NCBI GenBank assembly: GCA_020853755.1
Contig: JADYYG010000027.1
Location: 62,001-126,000 of the forward strand
Length of the DNA: 64,000 bases
DNA from: Dehalococcoidia bacterium
GTDB lineage: Bacteria > Chloroflexota > Dehalococcoidia > Tepidiformales > Tepidiformaceae
Reading direction: 5' to 3'
The translations under genes and the position numbers were made by a program. The notes beneath the pieces were generated by a model that searched no databases, had not been told where the DNA came from, and was given only the letters and a program-made list of their open reading frames with translations. Positions 7,988 to 16,416 of this stretch are shown here, one piece after another (the stretch's first letter is position 1; every line of letters begins with the position of its first letter).

Positions 7988-8355
7988 GCTTTTGGGCGCA
8001 CTCCTTCCTCCCGTGGCAAAACGGGGATTTCTTGAACGGCAAGAGCCAGGGATTGAATGTTGACGGCCAGGATGGGGGCCTTCCGGGTGGACCGTCACGG
8101 TGCGTCCGCCCGGGGACGCAGGCGGTAAGGTAGTCTTCACCGGCGGCTGCTTCAATCCACTTATGTACTTGCGACGGCCACCTGCACGGAGTTTTCACGG
8201 GGCCGCGCGCTTATGTGCCCCTCCCAATTCGCGCCCCGAATCAGGCCTAAGAATCAACCCTCGGCACGTCGTTTTCTCGCCGACGAGCCGTCATGGCCGG
8301 CGTTTATCACCGGTAACATTGACGTGCGCGTTAATGTTGGTAGACTGACTGCGAG
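7988..8355. other. 368-bp divergent intergenic region between dnaA-like and merR genes
   Basis: This gap holds the merR promoter at its right end. A hairpin (TGCGTCC 8101-8107 with GGACGCA 8114-8120) and a few TTAT-containing sequences are visible (TTATGTACT near 8162, TTATGTGCC near 8212, TTATCACCG near 8304). None matches the DnaA-box consensus TTATNCACA well, and no AT-rich unwinding region is seen. No open reading frame with coding character was recognised. Confidence 0.5.
8319..8346 (+). promoter_or_regulatory. Promoter of merR (TTGACG-N16-TAGACT), leaderless
   Basis: A -35 TTGACG (8319-8324) and a -10 TAGACT (8341-8346) are separated by 16 bases. The ATG at 8356 follows the -10 by nine bases, so the transcript would carry almost no leader, and no Shine-Dalgarno sequence is present. 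Confidence 0.65.
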
Positions 8356-8835
8356 ATGACCGAAGAGTCCCGGCCCGAACGCTTCCTCCAGATCGGCGAA
8401 GCGGCCGAACGTGCCAGCCTCACCCAGCGCACCCTTCGCTATTACGAAGAGAAGGGGCTGCTCAACCCGCCCACGCGCATGGACGGCGGCTTCCGGCTCT
8501 ATTCGCCCGAAGACATCGAGCGCATCGACCGGATCAAGCAACTCAAGGAACTCCTTGGCTTCTCGCTCGCCGAGATCAAGGAGATGCTCGTCGCCGAAGA
8601 CGTGCGCACCCAGATTAAGGCCGAATGGCGCCGCGACGCCGACGCCGACGAGAAGGCCGAGAAGGCCCGCACCGCCCGCGAAGTGACCCTCCACCAGCTC
8701 GCCCTTATCGACCAGAAGATGGAGAAGATGTCCTCTCTGCGTGAGGAGCTGGCCCAGCGCGTCCAGCGTTACGATGAATTGCTCGTGCGCTTCGCCGAAT
8801 CGAAGGAACCGGAACCCGCACCGTCCCAGTCGTGA
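8356..8835 (+). CDS. MerR family transcriptional regulator
   Basis: The 159-residue product begins with a winged helix-turn-helix (about residues 10-80) typical of MerR: LQIGEAAERASLTQRTLRYYEEKGLLNPPTR, followed by GGFRLYSPEDIERIDRIKQLKELLGFSLAEIKEML. A long coiled-coil dimerisation helix (about 90-145) follows. The C-terminal part is short and has no Cys cluster or effector domain, so metal or redox sensing is not supported. MerR proteins usually untwist promoters with long spacers. The gene is divergent from the dnaA-like gene and 18 bases upstream of moaA. Its target is unknown. Confidence 0.92.
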   Translation: MTEESRPERFLQIGEAAERASLTQRTLRYYEEKGLLNPPTRMDGGFRLYSPEDIERIDRIKQLKELLGFSLAEIKEMLVAEDVRTQIKAEWRRDADADEKAEKARTAREVTLHQLALIDQKMEKMSSLREELAQRVQRYDELLVRFAESKEPEPAPSQS

Positions 8836-8840
8836 CCGGC

Positions 8841-8846
8841 TACACT
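8841..8846 (+). promoter_or_regulatory. -10-like hexamer TACACT directly upstream of moaA
   Basis: TACACT ends seven bases before the moaA ATG and lies within the 18-bp merR-moaA gap. No Shine-Dalgarno sequence is present, which is consistent with a leaderless moaA transcript. Confidence 0.45.
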
Positions 8847-8853
8847 GGTTCCC

Positions 8854-9861
8854 ATGGAACTGCTCGATACGCTGCAGCGTCCCCTGCGCGACCTCCGTAT
8901 CTCCGTCACCGACCGCTGTAACTTCCGCTGTACCTATTGCATGCCGCGCGAAGTCTTCGGGCCGGGCTACCAGTTCCTCAATCGCACCGAGATCCTCTCG
9001 TACGAAGAGATCACCCGGCTGGCGCGTATCTTCGTCTCGCTCGGCGTCGAAAAGCTGCGTATCACCGGTGGCGAGCCGCTGGTCCGCAAGGACCTCCACC
9101 AACTCCTCGCCCAGCTCCGCGCCATCCCCGGCATGCGCGACCTCACGCTCACCACGAACGGCTCGCTCCTCCGTGCCCAGGCGCAGAAGCTGAAGGACGC
9201 CGGCCTGCAGCGCATCACCGTCTCGCTCGACTCGCTCGATGACGCCGTCTTCCAGTCCCTGAACGACTCGGGCGTACCCGTTGCCACCGTCCTCGACGGC
9301 ATCAAGGCCGCCCAGGAGGTTGGCCTCGCGCCAATCAAGGTGAACGCGGTGGTCAAGCGCGGCGTGAACGACCACACGGTGGTTGACCTCGCCCGCCACT
9401 TCCGCGGGACCGGCATCATCCTCCGCTTCATCGAGTTCATGGACGTCGGCGCGACCAACGGCTGGAAGCTCGACAGCGTCGTGACCGCGAAGGAGATTGT
9501 CGAGACCATCAGCCGCGAGATACCGCTCGAACCGGCCGAAGCGAACTACCGCGGCGAGGTTGCGAAGCGCTGGCGCTACACCGACGGCTCTGGCGAAATC
9601 GGCATCATCGCCTCGATTTCCCAGCCGTTCTGTGGCGACTGCACACGCGCGCGCCTCTCCCCCGAGGGCGAACTCTACACATGCCTCTTCAGCAACCGCG
9701 GCCACGATTTCCGTGCGCTCCTGCGCGGCGGCGCCTCCGACGAGGAGATCGCGGCGTTCGCGGCCTCGGTCTGGCAGGTCCGCGCGGACCGCTACTCGGA
9801 ACTTCGCACGAGCGAGACTGCCGCCCTGCCAAAGGTGGAAATGTCACACATCGGCGGCTGA
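8854..9861 (+). CDS. moaA: GTP 3',8-cyclase MoaA (molybdenum cofactor biosynthesis)
   Basis: MoaA is a radical SAM enzyme that converts GTP to 3',8-cyclo-GTP in the first step of molybdopterin synthesis. The N-terminal [4Fe-4S] motif CxxxCxxC is at C22, C26 and C29 ([11 protein letters not shown]). The SAM-binding GGEPL is present in [12 protein letters not shown]. The C-terminal cluster motif reads [19 protein letters not shown], giving three more Cys residues, and the protein ends in the functional GG dipeptide. The 335-residue length is normal. No other moa genes are in the window. Confidence 0.97.
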   Translation: MELLDTLQRPLRDLRISVTDRCNFRCTYCMPREVFGPGYQFLNRTEILSYEEITRLARIFVSLGVEKLRITGGEPLVRKDLHQLLAQLRAIPGMRDLTLTTNGSLLRAQAQKLKDAGLQRITVSLDSLDDAVFQSLNDSGVPVATVLDGIKAAQEVGLAPIKVNAVVKRGVNDHTVVDLARHFRGTGIILRFIEFMDVGATNGWKLDSVVTAKEIVETISREIPLEPAEANYRGEVAKRWRYTDGSGEIGIIASISQPFCGDCTRARLSPEGELYTCLFSNRGHDFRALLRGGASDEEIAAFAASVWQVRADRYSELRTSETAALPKVEMSHIGG

Positions 9862-10084
9862 GCGCTTCCAACGCGCCCGCGCGATGCCGTACAGTAATCG
9901 CACTACCTCGCGGGGACTCCGTTGATCGACTAACACCGGCGAAACGCAAGCACGTCCCATGGGGCCCGCCCGGGTTGCCGTGACGTGTGCCGGTGCTGTT
10001 TTCTGTCCCGCTCCTCCACCGCCTGCGTCTTCGTCCACACCGGTTCCGCCACGAGCGGGAGCATGTTTCCGTGGAGCATGCCGC

Positions 10085-11686
10085 GTGTTGTCCGTTGTTT
10101 CCCTTGGCCGCGAACTGGGCGGCCGCCCTGTCCTCAAGGACGTTTCCTTCAACCTCGAAAAGGGCGAGCTGTTCGGCGTCGTCGGTCCCAATGGTGCGGG
10201 CAAGACGACGCTCCTCCGCGTCCTCGCCGGGCTCGACCGGCCGGACTCGGGGAGCGTGTCGCTCGTGCGTGGGGCCACCGTCGGTTACCTCGCCCAGGGG
10301 TTTGCCGGCCGTGAAGCCGAGTCCGCGGCGAGCGCCTTTCCCCACGCCTTCGCCGCCGAAGACGCCGGCCGCGAACTCGAACGCCTCGCCCGCGTCATCG
10401 CCGAATCGCCCGGCCCGCACGATGACCTCGCCGTCCGCTACGACAGCCTCCTCGAACGGCTCTCCAGCGGCGCGGAGTTCGACCTCGGCGCCGCCCGGGC
10501 AGCCCTCTCGCTCGGCCACCTCGGGCCCGATGCCCGGCTCGGCACGCTCTCCGGCGGTGAACTGACGCGCCTCGGCCTGCTCGACCTCCTGGCTGCCGCG
10601 CCGGACCTCCTTCTCCTCGATGAGCCGACGAACAACCTCGACGTGGCTGGCCTCGCCTGGCTCGAAGCCGCGCTCGCGGACTTTCGCGGCGCAGTGGTGG
10701 CGGTCTCCCATGACCGCACGTTCCTCGACTCCTGCGCGCGGCAAATCCTGGAGTTGCGCCCGAACGGCGGCGGCGCCGAGGCCTTCGCCGGGAACTACAG
10801 CGCGCTCATCGCCGAAAAGGCGCGCCGCTTCGCCGAAGCTGAGACTGCGTACGAACGTCAGCAGCGCCAGGAGGCCCAGCTCAAGCAGGCCATCCACAAG
10901 ATCGAGACCCGCGCGAAGGGCATCGAGAACCGCACGATCGACTTCGCGAAGCGGAAGAAGGCGCTGAAGATCGCGCGCAGGGCCGTCACCCTCAAAGCTC
11001 GCCTTGAACGCGAACTTGAGTCCGGCGACCACCTCGAACGCCCGGAGAACCGGCCGCGCGCCTTCTACGGCGGCCTCGAATTCGCTGCCGCCAGCGGTGC
11101 GGCGACCCGGCTCGTTTCGGTGACGAATGCGGCGCTGGAAATCGGCGGGCGGCGGCTGTTCGAGGGCCTCGAGTTCTCGGTGAACAAAGGCGAGTGCGTG
11201 GTCATCTCCGGCCCCAACGGCCGCGGCAAGACCACGCTCCTGCGCGCCATCCTCGGCCAGCACCCGGTCGCGGAAGGCGAAATCGCGCTCAGCCCGTCAG
11301 CGGCGGTGGGGTACCTCGCGCAGCAGGATGACCCGGCGGTGGTCGCGGCGGACGCCGGTTTGACGCCGGTGGACCTGCTCCGGCGAACGGCCCGGATGAC
11401 CGAAGCGGAGGCGAACAACTTCCTCCACCGCTTCCTCCTCGGGCACGACCAGGTGCGCACGCCCGTCGCTCGGCTGAGCTACGGCGAACGGCGCCGCCTC
11501 AGCCTCGCACTCATCGTCCGCGGCGGCGCGAACCTCCTCATCCTCGACGAACCAACGAACCACCTCGACCTCGACAGCCGGGAGGCCTTCGAAACCGCCC
11601 TCGAAGGCTACGACGGCGCCATCCTCGCGGTCAGCCACGACCGCCGCTTCACCGACCGCTTCGCCGACCAGGTCATAACGCTCTAA
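10085..11686 (+). CDS. ABC-F family ATPase (ribosome-associated type)
   Basis: The 533-residue cytosolic protein contains two ABC domains and no membrane segments. Domain 1 has Walker A GPNGAGKTT, signature LSGGELTRLGL and Walker B LLLLDEPTNNLD; domain 2 has GPNGRGKTT, signature LSYGERRRLSL and LLILDEPTNHLD. Between them is a charged linker (about residues 240-330) with a KRKKALKIARR stretch, as in ABC-F proteins that insert into the ribosomal E site. Members act as translation factors or antibiotic-resistance proteins. GTG 10085 was chosen because GGAG lies eight bases upstream and the product then starts MLSVVSLGRELGG. Subfamily is undecided. Confidence 0.9.
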   Translation: MLSVVSLGRELGGRPVLKDVSFNLEKGELFGVVGPNGAGKTTLLRVLAGLDRPDSGSVSLVRGATVGYLAQGFAGREAESAASAFPHAFAAEDAGRELERLARVIAESPGPHDDLAVRYDSLLERLSSGAEFDLGAARAALSLGHLGPDARLGTLSGGELTRLGLLDLLAAAPDLLLLDEPTNNLDVAGLAWLEAALADFRGAVVAVSHDRTFLDSCARQILELRPNGGGAEAFAGNYSALIAEKARRFAEAETAYERQQRQEAQLKQAIHKIETRAKGIENRTIDFAKRKKALKIARRAVTLKARLERELESGDHLERPENRPRAFYGGLEFAAASGAATRLVSVTNAALEIGGRRLFEGLEFSVNKGECVVISGPNGRGKTTLLRAILGQHPVAEGEIALSPSAAVGYLAQQDDPAVVAADAGLTPVDLLRRTARMTEAEANNFLHRFLLGHDQVRTPVARLSYGERRRLSLALIVRGGANLLILDEPTNHLDLDSREAFETALEGYDGAILAVSHDRRFTDRFADQVITL

Positions 11687-11704
11687 CCGGGGGCGGGGCC
11701 GGAG

Positions 11705-11785
11705 GGAATCCCCAATCCGAAATCCGCAATCCCCAATCGGCTCGTCCGGGGGAATCCCCAATCCGAAATCCGAAATCCCCAATCG
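11705..11785. repeat. Duplicated 35-bp unit built from AATCCNN heptamers
   Basis: Two 35-bp copies (11705-11739 and 11751-11785) differ at one position and are separated by 11 bases. Each copy is itself made of successive seven-base units of the form AATCCNN (AATCCCC, AATCCGA, AATCCGC or AATCCGA, AATCCCC). The element fills the gap between two convergent genes, the ABC-F gene and the hydrolase gene. Confidence 0.85.
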
Positions 11786-12577
11786 CTACCCCAGGAACTC
11801 AACCACTTCGTTCGCCCAGGCCTCGGTGTTCTCCAGCGGGAGCATGTGACCCGCGCCCGGGATGACGGCGAGCTGCGACTTCGCGATCTTGCTTTCGAAG
11901 AGTAGGCCGTAGGCGGGCGGCGTCAGCTTGTCCTGGTCGCCCCAGAGGATGAGCGCCGGGGCCTTGATGCGGTGGAGGCGCTTCTTCAGGCCCTTGTCCG
12001 GGATCGGCCAGATGAACTTACCCGTCGCCGAGAAGTTGGCCAGCTGGTAGTAGTAGTTCTCGGCCATCTCCTCCTCGTTCGCCGGGGCCTTAAAGAGCGT
12101 TGGGATGACCGGGTTCGAAAGGTCGCCGAAGAGCACACCGGGGAGTTCCTGCGGGAGGAGCGTGAAGATGTCGGTCACCGGCGTTTCGTCGATCCAGAGG
12201 CCGACCGGGCAGGTAACCACCACCTTCTTCACGAGGTCCGGGCGGGCGGCCGCCAGTTCCAGCGCGAACATGCCGCCGATGCTGTGCCCGGCGAGATAGA
12301 ACGATTCGAGGCCCAGGGCGTCGGCGAAGTCCTGGTAGTACGAGACCATATCGTGGATGTCGTCGATCTGGTCGAGGCCCTTCGTGTCGTCCCAGCCGGG
12401 GTGCGTCGGCAGGATGACGTCGTAGTGCTTTGCAAGGGCTTCGATTTCGGGGCCAACCCCGTTACGGATGCCGCCGGCGGCGTGCAGGTAGAGCAGGGGC
12501 GCGCCGCTGCCGAGCCGGTAGACCGGCGGCTCGAACTGCCCGCCGTTGATGGAAACAACCTTCGCTTCCGTTGTCAT
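11786..12577 (-). CDS. Alpha/beta hydrolase
   Basis: The 263-residue protein has the alpha/beta hydrolase catalytic layout: nucleophile Ser in AGHSIGG (about residue 98), the acid Asp in LWGDQDKLTPP (about 217), and the His in IPGAGHMLPLE (about 245). The oxyanion region YLHAAGG lies near residue 31. Such enzymes cleave esters, lactones or C-C bonds in ring-cleavage products. GGGGGAAGAG upstream of ATG 12577 is a good Shine-Dalgarno region, and a TAGCAT -10-like hexamer lies on the minus strand at 12607-12612. Substrate is unknown. It is followed closely by no other gene on its strand. Confidence 0.88.
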   Translation of the reverse strand: MTTEAKVVSINGGQFEPPVYRLGSGAPLLYLHAAGGIRNGVGPEIEALAKHYDVILPTHPGWDDTKGLDQIDDIHDMVSYYQDFADALGLESFYLAGHSIGGMFALELAAARPDLVKKVVVTCPVGLWIDETPVTDIFTLLPQELPGVLFGDLSNPVIPTLFKAPANEEEMAENYYYQLANFSATGKFIWPIPDKGLKKRLHRIKAPALILWGDQDKLTPPAYGLLFESKIAKSQLAVIPGAGHMLPLENTEAWANEVVEFLG

Positions 12578-12656
12578 GTCACTCTTCCCCCGAGTTTGTG
12601 CGCGCGATGCTACGCGCGCCGCGGCAAAAGGGGAACGTGCCCGGGGAACCTGCGGT

Positions 12657-13895
12657 TCAGGTCCCGGCAGGCCCGACGAAGCTGATCGGCTGCCCGAGTG
12701 CGCCGAGGCCGAGCGAGTGCATGAGTTCGTCGGTCTTCCAGGCCATCACATTGCCGCCAACCATGTCGCGGTAGATGCGTTCGAGGGCGCGGCCTTTCAC
12801 GTAGGCGTGAGCGCCGCAGGTGCGCATGGCGCCCGCCGACACTTCCTCGCTCATGCGGCGAAGGTGGTACACGGTGCGCACGAGGTGGCGCGTGAACGCC
12901 TGCGGGTTCTCGAATGGCGTGGCCAGCCGGTCGACGCAGTCGTAGAGGACGATGCGGCCGGTTTCGAGCCAGTGCTCCATGTTCCCGATGGCGAACTGGG
13001 CCCATGGCTGCTCCGACCGGTAGCCCGCGGGCGTACCGAGGTTCGCGGTCGCACCGGCAAGGTAACCGTGGCGCTGCTTGACGTAATCGATAGTGAAGTC
13101 GAACGCCGCCTGCGCCTGGCCGAGCCAGATGGCGAGGATGCCGAGCGCGCCGCGCGTTCGCAGTTGCGTCTGCACATCGATGACCTGCGCCTGCGCCTGG
13201 AGGACCATACGCAGCATCGCCGCGGGGATGATGAGGCCCTCGCTCTTCGGGATACGCGCTTCCTCGATGACGATGTCGTGGCTGGCCGTGCCGCGCAGGC
13301 CCATGGCATCCCAGTTGTGGAGGTTCTTGATTCCCGGCGTCGAAAGCTCGGGGATGGTGAGGGCTACGTCCGGCTCGTTCCCTTCGCCGCGGTCCACGGT
13401 TCCGCCCACGAGGGCGTACTTCGCGCCCTCGCTCATGGAGGCGAAGCCGGCACGGCCGTTGATGACGAGGTCGTCGCCGTCTTCACGGATGGTGAAGCCG
13501 GCCTGGCGGTTGTCGAGGCCACCAGTCGGCACGGAGCCGGGCCCGCAGATCATCGCGCCGTTGCGTCCCATGTCGGTGAGCACCGCATCGCGTCGCGGGA
13601 ACGGCGGCAGGTTCTCGAGGAACCCCGCGACGAGGACGTGCATGTTGAGGGCGACCGCCGTCGAGCCGTCGGCGTAGGCGATCTCCTCCATCACGCGCAT
13701 CTGACCGCGCGCGCTGATCCCGAGTCCCCCGATCTCCTTGCGCAGGGCCATGGCCGGGACGTTGAGGGCGAGCAGTTCGTCCACGTTCTGGCGCGGGAAC
13801 TTGCCCTCCCGGTCGATTTCGGCGGCGCGCTCGGCGAACTTCGTCCGGGCGAGGTCGCGCACCTGCGCGATGAGGTCGGTTTCCCACTGCTCCAT
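12657..13895 (-). CDS. Acyl-CoA dehydrogenase-like flavoprotein
   Basis: The 412-residue product has the acyl-CoA dehydrogenase fold, with a short-helix N-terminal domain, a middle beta domain containing GDDLVINGRAGFASMSEGAKYALVGG and a helical C-terminal domain. The middle domain lacks the usual EPGAGSDL flavin signature, carrying GPGSVPTGGLDNRQAGF instead, and the C-terminus has CGAHAYVKGRALERIYRDM in place of the GTSE...R ending. This pattern is closer to the monooxygenase-type branch (HpaB/DszC C-terminal domain-like) than to beta-oxidation enzymes. CGGAG lies upstream of ATG 13895. Activity as dehydrogenase or flavin monooxygenase is open. Confidence 0.82.
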   Translation of the reverse strand: MEQWETDLIAQVRDLARTKFAERAAEIDREGKFPRQNVDELLALNVPAMALRKEIGGLGISARGQMRVMEEIAYADGSTAVALNMHVLVAGFLENLPPFPRRDAVLTDMGRNGAMICGPGSVPTGGLDNRQAGFTIREDGDDLVINGRAGFASMSEGAKYALVGGTVDRGEGNEPDVALTIPELSTPGIKNLHNWDAMGLRGTASHDIVIEEARIPKSEGLIIPAAMLRMVLQAQAQVIDVQTQLRTRGALGILAIWLGQAQAAFDFTIDYVKQRHGYLAGATANLGTPAGYRSEQPWAQFAIGNMEHWLETGRIVLYDCVDRLATPFENPQAFTRHLVRTVYHLRRMSEEVSAGAMRTCGAHAYVKGRALERIYRDMVGGNVMAWKTDELMHSLGLGALGQPISFVGPAGT

Positions 13896-14009
13896 GGCTG
13901 ACTCCGGCGGCGAAATGGAGAGCCGCCGCTGCAGCGTAAGACATTCGGCACCGAAGGGCATTCGAAGCGGACGTTCGGCATGGACGGGTGACTGGGCTCT
14001 CCGCCGTTC

Positions 14010-14975
14010 TTACCCCTGCGGGACCGGGTTCACCGGCGGCCTGCCGCCAAGCACCGCGATGATGTTCGCCGCCGCCATCTCGGCCATGCGCGCGCGCGTC
14101 GCGAGGCTGGCGCTCGCGATATGCGGCGTGATTACCACGTTCGGGAAGCTGTACAGCGGGTTGTCGAGCGGAAGCGGCTCCGGGTCAGTGACGTCGAGCG
14201 CAGCCCCCGCGATGCGTCCCTCTCGGAGCGCGGCGGTGAGCGCGTCCTGATCGACGACACCCCCGCGGGCGGTGTTAATAAGGAAAGCGGAGCGCTTCAT
14301 CAGCGCCAGTTCGCGCGCGCTGATGAGGTGTCGCGTCTCCGCCGTGAGCGGCGTGTGCAGCGACACGAAGTCGGCGGCGCCGAGCACGTCGTCGAGGATC
14401 GCGAACTCGATGCCGAGGCGCTGCTCGGCTTCGGGCTTGCGGGTGCGGCTCGCGTAGAGCACGCGCATTTCGAAGCCGCGCGCCCGCCGGGCCATCGCCT
14501 CGCCGATTTCGCCGAGCCCCACGATCCCGAGCGTCGCCCCGAAGACATCGACGCCCAGGAAAGCCGTTGGCGACCACGTGGTCCAGCCGCCGGCGCGGGT
14601 GTCGCGGTCACTGGCGACAACGTTGCGGGATGCCGCCATCAGGAGCGCCCAGGCCATGTCGGCGGTGGTTTCGGCCAGCACGCCGGGCGTGTTCGTGACG
14701 ACGATGCCGCGCTTCGCCGCTTCGGCCGGATTCAGGTTGTCGAACCCGACGGCCATGTTCGCGAGGACGCGGAGGTTCTTCGCGCCGTCGAGCATGGCCG
14801 CCGTCACATGGTCGACCACCATCGTGAGGGCGGCGTCAGCACCGGCGAGTCCCGCGGCGAGGGCCTCCGGCGGCGGCGCATCGGCCCCGGGCCAGGTTTC
14901 CACGTCGTGACCGGCTTCGCGCAGCATGTCCAGCGCCCGGCCGGGAGTCTGGCGGGTTACGAAGACTTTTCCCAT
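14010..14975 (-). CDS. D-isomer specific 2-hydroxyacid dehydrogenase (glyoxylate/hydroxypyruvate reductase-like)
   Basis: The 321-residue NAD(P)-dependent enzyme reduces 2-oxoacids such as glyoxylate or hydroxypyruvate. It shows a Rossmann GLGEIGEAMARRA motif (about residues 153-165), the substrate-binding VANMAVGFDNL-like segment LANMAVGFDNL, the catalytic Arg in NTARGGVVD, the catalytic acid in the DVTDPEPL block, and the catalytic His in ITPHIASAS. The length is standard for GyaR/GhrB-type enzymes. ATG 14975 starts the typical MGKVFVTRQ beta strand. The gene diverges from gdhA with a 91-bp gap. Confidence 0.93.
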   Translation of the reverse strand: MGKVFVTRQTPGRALDMLREAGHDVETWPGADAPPPEALAAGLAGADAALTMVVDHVTAAMLDGAKNLRVLANMAVGFDNLNPAEAAKRGIVVTNTPGVLAETTADMAWALLMAASRNVVASDRDTRAGGWTTWSPTAFLGVDVFGATLGIVGLGEIGEAMARRARGFEMRVLYASRTRKPEAEQRLGIEFAILDDVLGAADFVSLHTPLTAETRHLISARELALMKRSAFLINTARGGVVDQDALTAALREGRIAGAALDVTDPEPLPLDNPLYSFPNVVITPHIASASLATRARMAEMAAANIIAVLGGRPPVNPVPQG

Positions 14976-15030
14976 GAGGCCACAGTCTCTGGTCGTTGCT
15001 ACGAACGTGCCAGTGAGGGGTGTAAGGTGA

Positions 15031-15050
15031 AGGGACAAGAACTCGTCCCT
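15031..15050 (+). promoter_or_regulatory. Hairpin in the gdhA leader
   Basis: AGGGAC (15031-15036) and GTCCCT (15045-15050) form a six-base stem with an eight-base loop just before gdhA. A GGGAG follows immediately (15051-15055), 11 bases before the ATG at 15067, and could be its Shine-Dalgarno site. The hairpin could influence translation. Confidence 0.4.
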
Positions 15051-15066
15051 GGGAGCGCTCAGACCG

Positions 15067-16323
15067 ATGACGACTGTTGAAGCCGCGAAACTCTCTCCAT
15101 CCGAATCCGTCCTCCAGTCGGTGTACGCATCAGCCGCCCGCCTGAAGACCAGCCCGGAAGTCGTCGACCTCCTGAAGACCTCCTGGCGCGAGGTGCGAGC
15201 CCAGATCCCCGTGCGCATGGACAACCGGAAGCTCCACATCTTCGAGGGCTACCGGGTGCAGCACAACGGCGCGCGCGGCCCCTACAAGGGCGGCATCCGC
15301 TTCCATCCGCTCGCCGACATCGATGAGGTGCGCGCGCTTGCCATGCTCATGACGTACAAGTGCGCGCTCATGGACCTGCCCTTCGGCGGCGCGAAGGGCG
15401 GCGTCATGTGCGACCCCTCGCGCATGAGCGAAACCGAGGTCAACCGCCTCACCCGCGCCTACGTCCAGCACATCGGCATGGTGCTCGGCATCAACCGCGA
15501 CATTCCCGCGCCGGACATGGGCACGAACGCCCAGACGATGGCCTGGATGATGGACGCTTACGGCCAGCGCTACGGCTACACCCCCGGCATCGTCACCGGG
15601 AAGCCGGTCGAACTCGGCGGAAGTTACGGCCGCGACCAGGCGACCGGCCGCGGCGTTGCCACCTGCATGCGCGAGTACACCGTCCACGAAAAGACGAACC
15701 CCCGCGACCTGAAGGTGGTCATCCAGGGGTACGGCAATGTCGGTTCGTGGACGGCTCGCATCGCGCACCAGATAGGCTTCACCATCATCGGTTTGAGCGA
15801 CATCAAGGGTGGTATCTATAACCCGGACGGCATCGATATCGCCGCCGTCGACAAGCACTTCGCCGTCGCCGGCAGTGTCGCCGGGTTCGAACCAGCCGAA
15901 CCGGTGACGAACGAACAGTTGCTCGAACTCCCCTGCGACTACCTGGTCCCGGCAGCGCTCGGCGAAGTCATCCACGCCGAGAACGCGGCGCGAATCAAGG
16001 CCCGAGCCGTCATCGAAGCCGCCAACCACCCGATCACGCCGGACGGCGATGCGGCGCTCAACGCCCGCGGCATCCCCGTGCTGCCCGACATCATGGTCAA
16101 CGCCGGTGGCGTCACCGTTTCCTACTTCGAATGGACCCAGAACATCCAGCAGTTCCGCTGGTCGCTCGAGGAGGTGAACGCGGAACTCGAGAAGCGGGTG
16201 GTCGCCACCTTCCACGAGGTGATGGGCCGGACGGTGCGCGACGGGACGCTCCCTCGCGCTGCCGCCTTCGATATCTCGCTCGAACGGGTGGCAAAGGCCA
16301 TCACCCTCCGCGGCTTCGTCTAA
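15067..16323 (+). CDS. gdhA: Glutamate dehydrogenase (Glu/Leu/Phe/Val dehydrogenase family)
   Basis: The 418-residue enzyme interconverts glutamate and 2-oxoglutarate plus ammonia, linking carbon and nitrogen metabolism. The substrate site is clear: GYRVQHNGARGPYKGGIRFHP, the catalytic Lys in ALMDLPFGGAKGGV, and the PAPDMGTN block. The nucleotide-binding domain has the motif VIQGYGNVGSWTA. The length and the sequence match hexameric GDH of the bacterial/archaeal class II type. Family members also act on Leu, Phe or Val, but the residues seen fit glutamate. Cofactor preference is not certain. It diverges from the 2-hydroxyacid dehydrogenase gene. Confidence 0.95.
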   Translation: MTTVEAAKLSPSESVLQSVYASAARLKTSPEVVDLLKTSWREVRAQIPVRMDNRKLHIFEGYRVQHNGARGPYKGGIRFHPLADIDEVRALAMLMTYKCALMDLPFGGAKGGVMCDPSRMSETEVNRLTRAYVQHIGMVLGINRDIPAPDMGTNAQTMAWMMDAYGQRYGYTPGIVTGKPVELGGSYGRDQATGRGVATCMREYTVHEKTNPRDLKVVIQGYGNVGSWTARIAHQIGFTIIGLSDIKGGIYNPDGIDIAAVDKHFAVAGSVAGFEPAEPVTNEQLLELPCDYLVPAALGEVIHAENAARIKARAVIEAANHPITPDGDAALNARGIPVLPDIMVNAGGVTVSYFEWTQNIQQFRWSLEEVNAELEKRVVATFHEVMGRTVRDGTLPRAAAFDISLERVAKAITLRGFV

Positions 16324-16347
16324 ACAGGGCGATCCGGGGCGCTCATT

Positions 16348-16359
16348 CGCAAATTTGCG
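16348..16359. promoter_or_regulatory. Perfect 12-bp palindrome CGCAAATTTGCG
   Basis: This symmetric site lies 25 bases after the gdhA stop and 45 bases before the MFS gene -10-like hexamer. It is followed by a GGGAA/TTCCC inverted repeat (16359-16378). It could be an operator for the MFS gene or part of a gdhA terminator. Confidence 0.35.
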
Positions 16360-16403
16360 GGAACGTTCTGTCATTCCCGGTAGCCGCGCGGTTCACGCTT
16401 CGT

Positions 16404-16409
16404 TAGGAT
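16404..16409 (+). promoter_or_regulatory. -10-like hexamer TAGGAT, leaderless arrangement for the MFS gene
   Basis: TAGGAT ends seven bases before the ATG at 16417. The alternative ATG at 16408 overlaps this hexamer, so the hexamer helps decide the start. Confidence 0.45.
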
Positions 16410-16416
16410 GACCCTA

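Noticed and set aside
7988-8355. Replication origin next to the dnaA-like gene
   Set aside because: Only a few poor TTAT-containing DnaA-box-like sequences (6 of 9 matches or fewer) and no AT-rich unwinding region are present.
11705-11785. Short CRISPR array
   Set aside because: There are only two units, the spacer between them is 11 bases, and the units are internally repetitive. No cas genes are present.
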